From contig NZ_JAMQOT010000010.1 in the NCBI RefSeq assembly GCF_029502005.1, positions 1 to 64,000 of the forward strand: 64,000 nt of DNA, in the 5' to 3' direction. The DNA is from Natrinema salsiterrestre. GTDB taxonomy: Archaea; Halobacteriota; Halobacteria; Halobacteriales; Natrialbaceae. A program made the position numbers and the translations under genes. The notes beneath the pieces were generated by a model. It was not told the origin of the DNA. It made no database searches and saw only the letters and a list, made by a program, of their open reading frames with translations. Positions 27,601 through 35,242 of the stretch are shown piece by piece. Within the stretch, counting starts at the first letter, position 1; each line of letters starts with the position of its first letter.

Positions 27601-28529
27601 CGTTCATCGGACAGGCAACCAGTGGTTCAGCAGCCGACGAAGAGAACGAAGAGAACGAAGGAAACGAACGAAACGAAGGAAACGAAGGGGAAGACAGGGA
27701 CACCACCAACCCGCTCTTTGGAGATCCTGAGTCAGAAGATCTAGTCGGTGAAGAAGAGGAGACAGCTGTCGACGAGAACGGATCGTCACCAGTACAGGCT
27801 GGTGGAGTAACCGTCCCAGATGACGAGCTTCGACGGCGCAGGCTTACTCACGACGACATCCGCTTCCTGACCCACATTCTCGACGTCATGAATGGTGACG
27901 CACCGGATCATGGACTCTTGGATTCAATGAGTGCGTTCAAGAACGACTTTGACGACCTGGACGTGCAACGACTCGTCGATCAAGACCTGCTGGAGGAAGG
28001 ACGAGCGTGCGGTCGGAAGTACTACACCGTACTCCCGGCAGGGCGAGAACTGCTCGGCCAGAAACTCAAGGTCGGTCCTGGTCAGGGAGATGTCGGCGAG
28101 AAGACGCCGCACAAGGTCGGTGTGAAGCTGCTCGAACTATGGCTAGACTCTCGCGACGACGTCGCACAGGTCGAATCCTACTATGAGTACGATGAGGAGA
28201 CGGTGTTCGATGTTGCCGGTCTCGATGCTGACGGGGAACTCGTGTGGGTCGGTGAAGCTGAACTCGCAAGTAACAACAAACACGCGCCGGTCGACGACTA
28301 CGACAAGCAGAGTGCGGTGGATGCGAACGCTGTCTGGGCGTTCAACAGACGCGAGACAGCCGTCGAGGTGCTGGACTGTCTCTCTGAGGTTGATCGAATT
28401 GAAAGCAGTGTGGGCGGGCGTGCGGCCCGGTCGTTCTCAGACATTCGAGAGGCCGTTGAATCGTTCGACGCAGCTGGGCTGACGACGGTTCGGAGCTTCA
28501 ACAAACTCGACCAGGAGTTGAACACATGA
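24690..28529 (+). CDS. VirD4/TraD-like coupling ATPase with extra C-terminal domain
   Basis: A 1279-residue protein. The N-terminal about 450 residues are specific to archaeal transfer systems. The motor has P-loop STGGGKSKA near residue 507 and Walker B NLIIEEAAPV near 777, fitting a coupling protein that delivers DNA to the channel. A low-complexity Glu/Asn/Gly linker follows (about 985-1000), then a winged-helix-like stretch (about 1050-1130) and a terminal domain with DVAGLDADGELVWVGEAELAS that resembles a PD-(D/E)XK core (D...GExE). ATG 24690 overlaps the VirB4 stop by 8 nt; the longer open frame upstream is only a shadow of VirB4. It overlaps the primase gene by 4 nt. Confidence 0.8.
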   Translation: MGDYLRVTPTSERLDPERISRVLESLHKLTTPSSSSLGATLNPLHSETPPRFEFLAMSNGPDDPVEFFYGVDAHLDTLEKRLRSIYPATFNIERVDVDVVARLIQPVEYTPQEFVEHYDAGRLQYEFGPAEQYDLIDEEPADTKSAEAEPIVDGGTASTTVPDHHVTVGDSVLELAPPDALPDDEEERWAIEKPTMTPEGTILARPAKDAVSPLGVRWCGSATRKQDWMTSLTPFTAEETNGDLSSVDQSGSALASLIDHLMEATAPTAFQVVFQRRSSWQADAEVRKEDLVDGRDTFFQEVVGSLLEVEDQRSDQDERQISESVEKRIEYIDAKNAKRSFTANIRAVGVPTEDTRDDLDARMDSLLPVFDPLDGPFYEVEGKRLRDSGFREKTKTKNARAALQRLLDRELTTGRGKIRPELVLCGTELANFVLVPSSEQLTVEGTRGTRAEQQSRNPLPWPNPDLIQQFQDGMAIGYALDENGEPRPDPIRIPPDLLTTHYGRFASTGGGKSKAIINDALSLQETTGGPVVIVDPKGDGMCENYLRCHYEQFGGLDDVYQFRVPEAIPAFSFFDIRPALEAGRSREDAIQDKVDHFHDILRMIMGREQHGQAFVANEILSYLIKALFDEEYGSDAFGLDDLFTAALQMQRERTVPPVSAENQNVEESLTRHFSKDDHQFQVSMDAVGNRLDKLREDAHLRRIFSHVPERDDDGDYIDNRFDFREFLGEDATILFDLGDLRPEAQRAITLLLLSNLWDAVQVRRRDGKTDYENLTNLIIEEAAPVASTKLVSEQLLPQGRSFGLCMGLVMQFPGQVRNRNERAYDEVLNNIKTKLIGNISIERDLAESLAHEDLSPIDLRNRINTLPSGEWIAQLPSPSFGETGPAPFSVKPLPIAAGHPESDEPLSVEQEDHFETVALPRLSERTQAQYGLAEATSESEAGDTEGWGSRPTDERSTSRESASPVDTTQSSFIGQATSGSAADEENEENEGNERNEGNEGEDRDTTNPLFGDPESEDLVGEEEETAVDENGSSPVQAGGVTVPDDELRRRRLTHDDIRFLTHILDVMNGDAPDHGLLDSMSAFKNDFDDLDVQRLVDQDLLEEGRACGRKYYTVLPAGRELLGQKLKVGPGQGDVGEKTPHKVGVKLLELWLDSRDDVAQVESYYEYDEETVFDVAGLDADGELVWVGEAELASNNKHAPVDDYDKQSAVDANAVWAFNRRETAVEVLDCLSEVDRIESSVGGRAARSFSDIREAVESFDAAGLTTVRSFNKLDQELNT
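27640..27691 (+). repeat. Tandem GAAACGAA-type codon repeat in the coupling protein
   Basis: GAAGAGAACGAA, GAAAACGAA and GGAAACGAA units follow one another and encode a Glu/Asn/Gly/Arg string within the linker between the motor and C-terminal domain. Such repeats expand and shrink by slippage in multiples that keep the frame. It probably sets linker length. Confidence 0.7.
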
Positions 28530-29410
28530 CGTGGCGTCACGCAACTCGCGAAGAGATCTACCGGTACTACGCCGAGGAGTTTCCCTCATACCGTGACGAA
28601 CTCCCGTCGTTCATCACAGCGAAGGGACCGAAACAGTACGCACTCGCGTTTCGGGAACCCCACCCGGTACGGAAAGACGGAGTTCCCGACAAGAACTTCA
28701 TTCGGCGAGATACGTGGCAGACGAATACCTCTGGTGAGCGGACCACGGCAGCGTTTCAGGAGTTCGACGACGTCCTCGAGTTCATCCGGCATCCAGCACG
28801 GAATGATCCACTCGGTCGGAGTAACTTCGCGCTCGCAGATCCCGACCTGCTTGACAAACCAGACCCGTGTCCTGATGCAGTCTACTACGCGCTGGATCAC
28901 TGGGAGCGGCCCTGGGTCCTCCTCGTCGACATCGACGCGAAAGACATCGCCAGGAACCGAGCAGCGGGTACGGTCTCGGAGGACGTCGACGATCGGGACA
29001 ACGATGCGCTCCTCAACGCCGCAGGAATCCTCGACGCCGCTCCCGAGGGATATCCGTATGCCTTTGAGGATATCGAACGGGCCATCGAGTACGGCTTCGA
29101 GCTACGGGATATCTTCGAGGACGACTTCAATGCCGAGGAGACGATGGTGGTGTACAGCGGTCAGGGCGTTCACGTATATCTCCTCGATACGGACCCTGCC
29201 CATCGGTACGACGCCAAGAGTCGAGAAGTGCTGAACGACCTTCTGCAAGACACCTACGGGATCCCTATCGACCCAGTGGTTACTGCCGACCGTCGTCGAG
29301 TCGCCCGACTGCCCTACTCGTTGCACGCTGACGTCTGTAGCATCGTCATGCCAATTGAGAGCCCGACCTTCGACGTTCGGTCTGCGACACCGGAGGTGCT
29401 CCAGTCATGA
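28526..29410 (+). CDS. Archaeo-eukaryotic primase, small catalytic subunit
   Basis: A 294-residue AEP-family primase that makes RNA or DNA primers. Catalytic motif I is LVDIDAKD (D135, D137), motif II SGQGVHVYL (S211, H216) and motif III DRRRVARLPYSLH (about 255-267), in the order and spacing of PriS. The region before 130 contains an unusual insert, and the sequence is far from chromosomal PriS, so this is an element-borne copy. It overlaps the coupling-protein gene (ATGA) and the following PriL-like gene. It may prime second-strand synthesis of transferred DNA or replication of the element. Confidence 0.82.
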   Translation: MTWRHATREEIYRYYAEEFPSYRDELPSFITAKGPKQYALAFREPHPVRKDGVPDKNFIRRDTWQTNTSGERTTAAFQEFDDVLEFIRHPARNDPLGRSNFALADPDLLDKPDPCPDAVYYALDHWERPWVLLVDIDAKDIARNRAAGTVSEDVDDRDNDALLNAAGILDAAPEGYPYAFEDIERAIEYGFELRDIFEDDFNAEETMVVYSGQGVHVYLLDTDPAHRYDAKSREVLNDLLQDTYGIPIDPVVTADRRRVARLPYSLHADVCSIVMPIESPTFDVRSATPEVLQS

Positions 29411-30918
29411 GTCGGTCGACGCCTGTCGAGGACGAGAGTACCGCCTATCGCGTTGCGACGCTCCCACTCGAATACGGCACGACCCGAATCAACCAGCTGT
29501 TCACGCGGGGCTACAATCGCTACATCGTCGACGGGGAAGACCAACCAGACGATCTATTAAACGACCTCGAGCGATTCGGGACAGCGGCGTTCAAAGAAGA
29601 CGTCAGGGCCAATGCCGCAGAGGAACCTTTCGTCGACGATCCCGGAACGCTCGTCGTCCTCGCAACGTTGAGTGCGATCTGCGTCAAAGCACACCCGAAG
29701 TTCGAACACGCCCCACCACGAAAGGTGCAGGTCCTCTACGATATTCGCGAGCTCTATGTCAACAATCTCGCGTCCCTCCTTCGAGAATTCGGTGACGGGG
29801 GTCTTCAACAGGATATCGCAGAAGTGCTATACGCGAAAGGCCCCGGAGAGGATGGTCCGCACCCTGGTCGCGTTTGTACAGGGATCAAGGAGATGCCCGA
29901 GTTTGGTGAGGGGTTGTATCTCGAAATCCCGATGACTGCGGCGTCGAGGGACTGTCTCGTTCACGCCGACCCCGAGCCAGGAGAGACCGGAGAACTGCTC
30001 ACTCGCATCAAGGACAACTGCCTCTACGTACCGGTCGGTGATTTCGACACGAAGTATCGCGAGTACGCCAGACGTGCGTTCAAGAAGCTCCTGCGAGTCC
30101 AGGAGGAGAATCTCTCAGAAGACCAGCTGACGTGGCTGAGCACGAATGAGTCGGCCATCACAGATCGCATCGACCGCTTCATCGAGACGGGACACCACGA
30201 GCGAATCTGGCGAGACTGGAACCCCGGTGAACGGACCATCCGTGTACTCCGGGACGCGATTCGAGACGTTCCAGATGAGGTCGTCTCACTGGGGGAGTTC
30301 CACTCGGCGAAGGAGCTGTTTGAAGCAGTAGAGGCCTACGACCCAGAAGCGGACTGGAATCGGGACGTATGTGATCGTATCTCTAGTCCTCGGAGTCTTG
30401 GGAATGTTCTTGCATCCCAGCGCGACCATCGGAATCTCACTATCCGACAGCACGGAAATACGAACCACTATCGGATTCAGGAGTCTTCGCGTGGCGTACA
30501 GCCTCTTGACGTCGAGTCGATTGAAGATCTGTTCGAGCTCCCCTGTATGGCGAACATGGCCGAACGCCTCTACGAAAAGAAGCCAGTCCGAAAGGATCTG
30601 TACAGCTTTGCTCGGATGGTGATGTGGCTGCCCCAGTACCAAGACAGTGACCTCGAGACGATTGTCGCGGATCTCAAGGACATCTTCTCACGATGGCCGT
30701 GGTACGACGAACAGGTCACCGACTACCAGATTCGCTACGAATTCTCGAATACGATTGGTGGCGACACCCCGCTTCCGATGAACTGCGATAACGACGATAT
30801 GCAGCGGTACTGCATCGGACAGGATGAGTGTCCATACTCGATTTGGGGGAGTCTCCCCTTCCCGGATGAGATGTACAATCGACTAAGTGAAACCGAGGGT
30901 AAGGGAAACGAGTTCTAA
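29407..30918 (+). CDS. Primase large-subunit-like protein with Fe-S domain
   Basis: A 503-residue protein that overlaps the small primase gene. The C-terminal about 130 residues match the PriL iron-sulphur domain: LPCMANMAERLYEKK (first Cys), YSFARMVMWLPQY, the YQIRYEF strand, then MNCDNDDMQRYCIGQDEC (three more Cys), the spacing C-(about 80)-C-8-C-6-C. The N-terminal part has helical regions like the PriL body (VQVLYDIRELYVNNLASLLREF). It is probably the regulatory partner that loads nucleotide and template for the upstream catalytic subunit. The gene ends the operon; 500 nt of non-coding DNA follow. Confidence 0.72.
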   Translation: MSRSTPVEDESTAYRVATLPLEYGTTRINQLFTRGYNRYIVDGEDQPDDLLNDLERFGTAAFKEDVRANAAEEPFVDDPGTLVVLATLSAICVKAHPKFEHAPPRKVQVLYDIRELYVNNLASLLREFGDGGLQQDIAEVLYAKGPGEDGPHPGRVCTGIKEMPEFGEGLYLEIPMTAASRDCLVHADPEPGETGELLTRIKDNCLYVPVGDFDTKYREYARRAFKKLLRVQEENLSEDQLTWLSTNESAITDRIDRFIETGHHERIWRDWNPGERTIRVLRDAIRDVPDEVVSLGEFHSAKELFEAVEAYDPEADWNRDVCDRISSPRSLGNVLASQRDHRNLTIRQHGNTNHYRIQESSRGVQPLDVESIEDLFELPCMANMAERLYEKKPVRKDLYSFARMVMWLPQYQDSDLETIVADLKDIFSRWPWYDEQVTDYQIRYEFSNTIGGDTPLPMNCDNDDMQRYCIGQDECPYSIWGSLPFPDEMYNRLSETEGKGNEF

Positions 30919-31418
30919 CGCGGACAGTCGATTGTCAGGTACCACACCATTATTCAAAAGACGGGGATGTGACGGATATTGAAATCTCGTCATCCACTTT
31001 TCAGGCCTTGTATCGACCAATTTGGCCAAGAACGGGTGAGTCACTAGAACCAACATCATGTAGCCCATCATTTGCCGTCAGTCAGTTATACCAAACCTCA
31101 ATTACAATGTGAATCCGATTCTCTCGAATTCAAGGACTTCACCACCCCGTCGAGTACAATCCCATCAAATCACCGTATCTTAGAACACGTCGAGGACATC
31201 AATAACCGCTGAGAACTGCCCGACGCCCCTCTTGCTAAATCTAAGCCCGTTTCATCACTCTCTGCACCTCCAAAATCATCCAAAGTAAGGCTAGGGTACA
31301 CCGGTGCAAATGCCGCTGGCTCTCTCCGGCCGAGGGGCCAGCAAACGACGAGCGTCTCTAGCCGATATATCAGAAGTTACTCATTGGATAGTGGCGCGAT
31401 TCGCGGTGGATTTTCTCA
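30919..31418. other. Non-coding region downstream of the transfer operon
   Basis: No gene is supported in 500 nt. Several short AT-rich segments (31080-31120) and scattered frames without start context are present. Possible origin or transfer-origin sequence could lie here, since it borders the primase genes, but I see no iterons and no nic-like inverted repeat. Confidence 0.35.
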
Positions 31419-31440
31419 CCCCCAGGAGGGGTGAGGGGGC
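31411..31440 (+). promoter_or_regulatory. GC hairpin leader element, copy 1
   Basis: T-rich TTTTCT is followed by CTCACCCC (31415-31422), a CAGGA loop and GGGGTGAG (31428-31435), a perfect 8-bp stem, then GGGGC. It lies 25-30 nt before the ATG at 31465. Six further copies with different stem sequences but the same layout occur in the window (35197, 38634, 42812, 43789, 49648, 52873). Confidence 0.6.
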
Positions 31441-31464
31441 GCAGTGATCGCCCACCGAACTACT

Positions 31465-31905
31465 ATGTCTTCAGAACACGAGCGACAGCAATCGCGGCTA
31501 CGTGGCGAACAGATAGAACAATCAAGCGAAGTGCCGTGGGCGGATCTCGAATTGACGGTTCCCAACGAGAGAAGTCAGCTCTCCATCGTCTCATTTGTCG
31601 AGTGTGTCCTCGTGGAACTCACCCACGAGGAGGTCGGTGCGGAGTACGTCTCTGCGAACGTGTGGGGAGCAAAGCGAACCCAGTTCATCGCTATCGACGA
31701 CAACGGAGAGATGTTCCGGAAACGGCACTACGACGATCGACTCGGATGGCACGAATCGACGATCAGTCGGCGGGCTGTCCGCGAGGATCTCATCACCCGA
31801 TTCACCCGGACGTCGTCGCTGACAACTGATCGCAGTCACGACGTGCCGGTCGACAACCCAGATACGTTCAGCGTCAAACCCGCTCGAAAGCTCCGGATGC
31901 ACTGA
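31465..31905 (+). CDS. Hypothetical plasmid protein
   Basis: A 146-residue protein behind the GC hairpin leader. Sequence features are a charged N-terminus, VPWADLELTVPNERSQLSIVSFVECVLVEL and VSANVWGAKRTQFIAIDDNGEMFRKRHYDDRLGWH, which suggest an alpha/beta fold. No Cys, signal or catalytic motif. The ATG at 31465 was preferred to 31444 because the latter lies right at the hairpin. The palindrome at 31916 begins 10 nt after its stop. Confidence 0.55.
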   Translation: MSSEHERQQSRLRGEQIEQSSEVPWADLELTVPNERSQLSIVSFVECVLVELTHEEVGAEYVSANVWGAKRTQFIAIDDNGEMFRKRHYDDRLGWHESTISRRAVREDLITRFTRTSSLTTDRSHDVPVDNPDTFSVKPARKLRMH

Positions 31906-31915
31906 TCTAAGTGAG

Positions 31916-31956
31916 TTAACCAACAACACCCTGAGTCCAGACCTGTTGTTGGTTAA
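31916..31956. promoter_or_regulatory. TTAACCAAC palindrome, copy 1
   Basis: TTAACCAACAACA (31916-31928) and TGTTGTTGGTTAA (31944-31956) form a perfect 13-bp inverted repeat around a 15-nt spacer. Two other copies are at 43688-43728 and 54854-54894. After the right arm each continues TA-T/C-x-x-T/G-x-GC, so part of the flank is conserved too. It may be an operator or a plasmid-partition or replication site; the lack of a T-tract argues against a terminator. Confidence 0.65.
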
Positions 31957-32061
31957 TATCGTGCTCCTTTCGAAGCCAACAGCCGGTACCCGGTACGCTA
32001 CACAGATCAAGAAACTATTCCTCGAAGTAAGAATTATATCCTTCAGCCTTCAATACCGAGT

Positions 32062-32595
32062 ATGTCCGAGACAGACGCCGCCGATGGGCCACCTCCCTTC
32101 GAGGATGCGTTCAGCAGCGACGACGTCGAACAACGCATCTACGGCACCATCCTGCAGACCCGCGAGCCGACAACGGCGAGCGCGATCGCCGACAGCGCCG
32201 ACTGTGACCCCAAGACCGCCCGGAAGTACCTTGGCTGGTTCGACGATTTGGGAATCGTCACCCGGCACGATGGCCATCCGGCCACCTACGAACGGAATGA
32301 CGCGTATTTTGAGTGGCGACGCATCAACCAGCTCGCAGCCGACCATTCCGTCGAGGACCTGCAGGATCGCGTTCGTAAGCTGACGACACGCATCACCGAG
32401 TACGAGGCGACGTACGACGCCGCGTCACCGGCCGCCGTCGACGCCGTCGCCGCCGCGGAGGGCAGCGACGAGCGGACCATCGACGACGTGTACAGCGACC
32501 TCGCTGACTGGGCGACCGCCCGCGAGGAGCGTGACCGCTACGAACGCGCGCGCCAGCAACGCACGGGTGGCGAGCGCGAACAGGCGTCCGGGTAG
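32062..32595 (+). CDS. Winged-helix regulator, possible antitoxin (DUF7342-like)
   Basis: A 177-residue protein. TILQTREPTTASAIADSADCDPKTARKYLGWFDDLGIVTRHDG (residues 28-70) is a clear winged helix-turn-helix, followed by ATYERNDAYFEWRRINQLAADH and a coiled-coil tail (about 95-130). It resembles the haloarchaeal DUF7342 group. The gene is leaderless: TTATATC at 32034-32040 lies about 25 nt before the ATG. It is followed after 8 nt by a TumE-like gene, so regulator and toxin-like protein probably form a toxin-antitoxin unit repressed through the site at 31916 or its own promoter. The pairing is inference. Confidence 0.72.
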   Translation: MSETDAADGPPPFEDAFSSDDVEQRIYGTILQTREPTTASAIADSADCDPKTARKYLGWFDDLGIVTRHDGHPATYERNDAYFEWRRINQLAADHSVEDLQDRVRKLTTRITEYEATYDAASPAAVDAVAAAEGSDERTIDDVYSDLADWATAREERDRYERARQQRTGGEREQASG

Positions 32596-32603
32596 CCCGC
32601 TCG

Positions 32604-33038
32604 ATGGTGCCACCGACAGGCGATGGCGGGAGCCCTGCCCCCATCGATCGTCCAATCCTCGAGTTCCTCCAGACGCGGCTCCAAGCGACGAGGCAGGTCT
32701 CTCGAGCGACCGTCACGGATACAAGCGGCCATCTGGAACTCCACGTCGTCTTTACCTCGTCGTACTACCCGATAGCCGTCGACGAGGCGGAGTTGACGGT
32801 CCGTTGGTACACGAACGACGACTTCAAACTCCACTATCGAGAGCAGCACGCGGACCACACCTGGGAGTGTCGGTGGGACCGACACCCGAATCCGCACAAT
32901 ACACGGGATCATTTCCACCCCCCGCCCACCGCCCCGACGCCCGGCGAGGACGCATCGTGGCCAGACGACCATCGTGACGTCGTTGCGCTCGTCCTCGATG
33001 AGATCGAAGACCGGATCACGGTCCTGTGGGACGAGTAG
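32604..33038 (+). CDS. TumE-like toxin candidate (DUF6516-like)
   Basis: A 144-residue protein. The core reads LTVRWYTNDDFKLHYREQH, WECRWDRHPNPHN and DHFHPPP, the RW-D-x-P-H-x...HxH layout of TumE-type toxins, a ribonuclease-like family paired with a DNA-binding antitoxin. It sits 8 nt behind a winged-helix regulator gene, the expected order antitoxin then toxin. The His/Asp-rich centre is what would catalyse RNA cleavage. The match is by motif pattern only, so the toxin role is a proposal. The start ATG 32604 could also be GTG-free downstream; 32604 is the first Met. Confidence 0.5.
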   Translation: MVPPTGDGGSPAPIDRPILEFLQTRLQATRQVSRATVTDTSGHLELHVVFTSSYYPIAVDEAELTVRWYTNDDFKLHYREQHADHTWECRWDRHPNPHNTRDHFHPPPTAPTPGEDASWPDDHRDVVALVLDEIEDRITVLWDE

Positions 33039-33095
33039 GCGACCCAGCAGGGGCCAACAACTATTTCTCGCCACTGGCAGTTCTCTTAACTGAGA

Positions 33096-34127
33096 GTGTA
33101 TTCCGTAGTTGACTCTGACTTACTCCAAGTTGCGTTTGAGGCACTGCCATTTGAGGTTGCTTTGATAGATACGACAGGAGAGATACTATTCGTTAACGAA
33201 AAATGGAAAGCATTTGGGGATAATAATAGTGGTACACACGATTCCTATTGGGTCGAAGAAAATTACCTATCTATATGTCACAGATCGAATGATCCGATCG
33301 CTACCGCTGTTGCAAATGCCCTTAGTGCTTTATTAGCGGGTGATCAAAACAACTTCCAACTGGAATACCCGTGCCATCCACCTGACGGTCAGCGCTGGTT
33401 TCTTCTTGAAGCAACAGCAGTTACCTATGATAATGCACGATATGCTATTGTCACTCACATAGATATCACTGCCCGTAAGGAGGCAGAACTTCAACGAAAA
33501 ACTCGAACGGACCAGTTAGAAACCATCGTTAGTATCCTCTCACATGATCTCCGCAATCCGCTCAGCATTATTCATGGCTACGCCGAGGAGCTTTCCACCC
33601 AGGATGTAGACACGGAGACAGTCACAGCTATTCAAGAAAGCGCAGACCGGATGGCAGAACTAATTGACACAACCCTCAAATTCGCTCGCACGCAAAGCAT
33701 TGATGATTTGACTCAAGTATCATTGGAAGATACCGCTATGGATGCGTGGGCACAAACTCCAACAGCCAATGCGTCGCTGGAGATCGAAGCAACACGTTCA
33801 TTTATGGCCGATAAACAGCTTCTCCACCAACTGTTTGCAAACCTATTTCGGAACGCCGTTGAACACGGTGGATCATCAGTGACCGTCTGGGTAGGAACGA
33901 CTACTGACGGAATATACATTGAAGATAATGGCTCAGGGATTCCAGCCGCCAAACGCGACCAATTACAGGAGCGTGACGTCTCTCGCGATTCGAAAACGGG
34001 ATTGGGACTAGCAATCGTTCGAGCGATTGTGATCGCACATGACTGGTCTTTTGCTATACTTGAAGGCCGTGAAAATGGGACACGTATTGAGATCTCTGGT
34101 ATCCCTTCCAGTATAAACAGCAATTAA
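33096..34127 (+). CDS. PAS-domain histidine kinase
   Basis: A 343-residue soluble kinase. The PAS domain (residues 5-130: FEVALIDTTGEILFVNEKWKAF, ending ITARKEAEL) is followed by the H-box IVSILSHDLRNPLSIIHGYAEEL, N-box NLFRNAVEHGG, and G-boxes DNGSGIPAAKR and KTGLGLAI. The GTG at 33096 gives the natural N-terminus of the PAS domain. Coding sequence is less GC-rich than its left neighbours, so it was probably acquired separately. A response regulator gene is 1.8 kb downstream on the other strand (35895). Confidence 0.87.
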   Translation: MYSVVDSDLLQVAFEALPFEVALIDTTGEILFVNEKWKAFGDNNSGTHDSYWVEENYLSICHRSNDPIATAVANALSALLAGDQNNFQLEYPCHPPDGQRWFLLEATAVTYDNARYAIVTHIDITARKEAELQRKTRTDQLETIVSILSHDLRNPLSIIHGYAEELSTQDVDTETVTAIQESADRMAELIDTTLKFARTQSIDDLTQVSLEDTAMDAWAQTPTANASLEIEATRSFMADKQLLHQLFANLFRNAVEHGGSSVTVWVGTTTDGIYIEDNGSGIPAAKRDQLQERDVSRDSKTGLGLAIVRAIVIAHDWSFAILEGRENGTRIEISGIPSSINSN

Positions 34128-34150
34128 ACGATATAGGCTAGTATGAATTT

Positions 34151-34327
34151 TTAGGAGTTGGTTCGTCTGTACTGAACAGCGGTTCTATGTGACAACCAAT
34201 AGGATATCTGAATCCTGTACTTGCCATAGATCGTTAGAATTGTGTCAAATTTTAAAATTTCCAATAGAACCAATTCGGTCAGTGCGACGGCCATCTGATG
34301 ATCCCTCTGTTGATTGGATAGCTGCAT
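34151..34327 (-). pseudogene. Decayed member of the small-protein family
   Basis: Read on the minus strand, ATG 34327 begins QLSNQQRDHQMAVALTELV, aligning with the family (MLTDRHEDLLVAVALTEF at 7643), but the rest diverges into an aromatic/basic sequence unlike the relatives, as after a frameshift or replacement. The leader repeat upstream (34328-34610) is well kept, including AAGAAGCCGCGGCCAACGCTGGGG next to the start. The promoter outlasted the gene. Confidence 0.55.
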
Positions 34328-34610
34328 CCCCAGCGTTGGCCGCGGCTTCTTGGATAACCCTACGTGCTCTAGAAAACGCCGACAGGGGATGTCGGCATTC
34401 ATGTCCCTACGGTGGTGTGTCAACCGTGGTGGTTCTGAGACCGGGTGACAATATGGCTATTGTCTTCACGTTGGAGCGATCTCAGCGCAGCGAGGTTGTA
34501 TGTCTCGTGTCGAACAGTCGATGGGTGTTGACTGGTCTTTCCCCCCGCCAGCTGGTTCTTAGAACACAACTGGTATCAACCTATTGGCCGTTTGGTAGTA
34601 TTAGAAATGG
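34328..34610 (-). repeat. Long leader repeat with hairpin (inverted copy)
   Basis: On the minus strand this copy matches 7370-7642: CGGCCAATAGGTTGAT, AACACCCATCGACTGTTCGACAC, CCATATTGTCACCCGGT and the hairpin GCCGACA-TCCCC-TGTCGGC (about 34378-34396). The TATA box of the other copy is replaced by TAGAGCACGT-like sequence here, so promoter activity may be lost. Confidence 0.65.
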
Positions 34611-34653
34611 TGGATAACAATCTCTGAAAACAATTATAGAAATTGATAATCGG

Positions 34654-34932
34654 CTACTCTAAGTCAACATATTGGTTTTCCCAGTCTCGGCGAGCTTCGA
34701 GTTCTCGAGTGCCGCGAGCAGTGATCGAGTAGACGTTTGTCCGCTGGTCCTTCTCACCTTTTTCAACCAGTCCTTTGTCTACGATCTCGTCTAGATTCGG
34801 GTAAAGCCGTCCATGGTGGATTTCTTTCTCGTAATAGTCTTCGAGTTCGTCTTTGATGGCAAGGCCGTGTGGCTCTTCTTGACCGGCGATCACGTATAGC
34901 AAATCCCGCTGAAACCCAGTAAGATCGTACAT
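34654..34932 (-). CDS. PadR-family transcriptional regulator
   Basis: A 92-residue PadR winged-helix protein. DLTGFQRDLLYVIAGQ is followed by PHGLAIKDELEDYY, HHGRLYPNLDEIVDKGLVEKG (the hallmark G-x-LYPxLxxLxxxG segment) and RTNVYSITARGTRELEAR. ATG 34932 was chosen over an upstream in-frame ATG because family members begin here. PadR proteins usually repress a neighbouring gene in response to a small molecule; the target here is not evident. Confidence 0.88.
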   Translation of the reverse strand: MYDLTGFQRDLLYVIAGQEEPHGLAIKDELEDYYEKEIHHGRLYPNLDEIVDKGLVEKGEKDQRTNVYSITARGTRELEARRDWENQYVDLE

Positions 34933-35196
34933 ACTATTGGACTCTTTGAGTAGTCGCATAAAGCCCCACCTATCTCTGATGTAGAGTTATTAGTTTTCAA
35001 TTGTTTTACAGCGAGAGTCTCAGATACATGGTCACACAGTCACCACTATCGATCTGTTTACGAATATCCCACGATGGATAGTAAAACCTCATTCGTAGAA
35101 CGGCCTCGAGGAGTGAATCCGAAAGAACAGAGACCGCTCGTTCCAGTCAGAAACCGCTCTCCTCCACCGACAATCCGCTCTCAAAGCTGGTTTTTT

Positions 35197-35218
35197 CGCG
35201 CCTGACGGGTGAGGCGCG
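35197..35218 (+). promoter_or_regulatory. GC hairpin leader element, copy 2
   Basis: GGTTTTTT runs into CGCGCC (35197-35202), loop TGACGGGTGA and GGCGCG (35213-35218), 25 nt before ATG 35243. The stem differs from copy 1 on both sides while staying paired, which argues for selection on structure. GGGTGAG inside the loop is shared with copy 1. Confidence 0.6.
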
Positions 35219-35242
35219 TCCACGCGTACCTCGAGAGCACCC

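Noticed and set aside
16932-30918. Relaxase hidden in the transfer operon
   Set aside because: None of the proteins shows an HUH motif or a relaxase-type Tyr cluster; the terminal proteins match primase subunits better.
30919-31418. Origin of transfer or replication after the primase genes
   Set aside because: No iterons, nic-like repeat or AT-rich unwinding element could be shown in the sequence.
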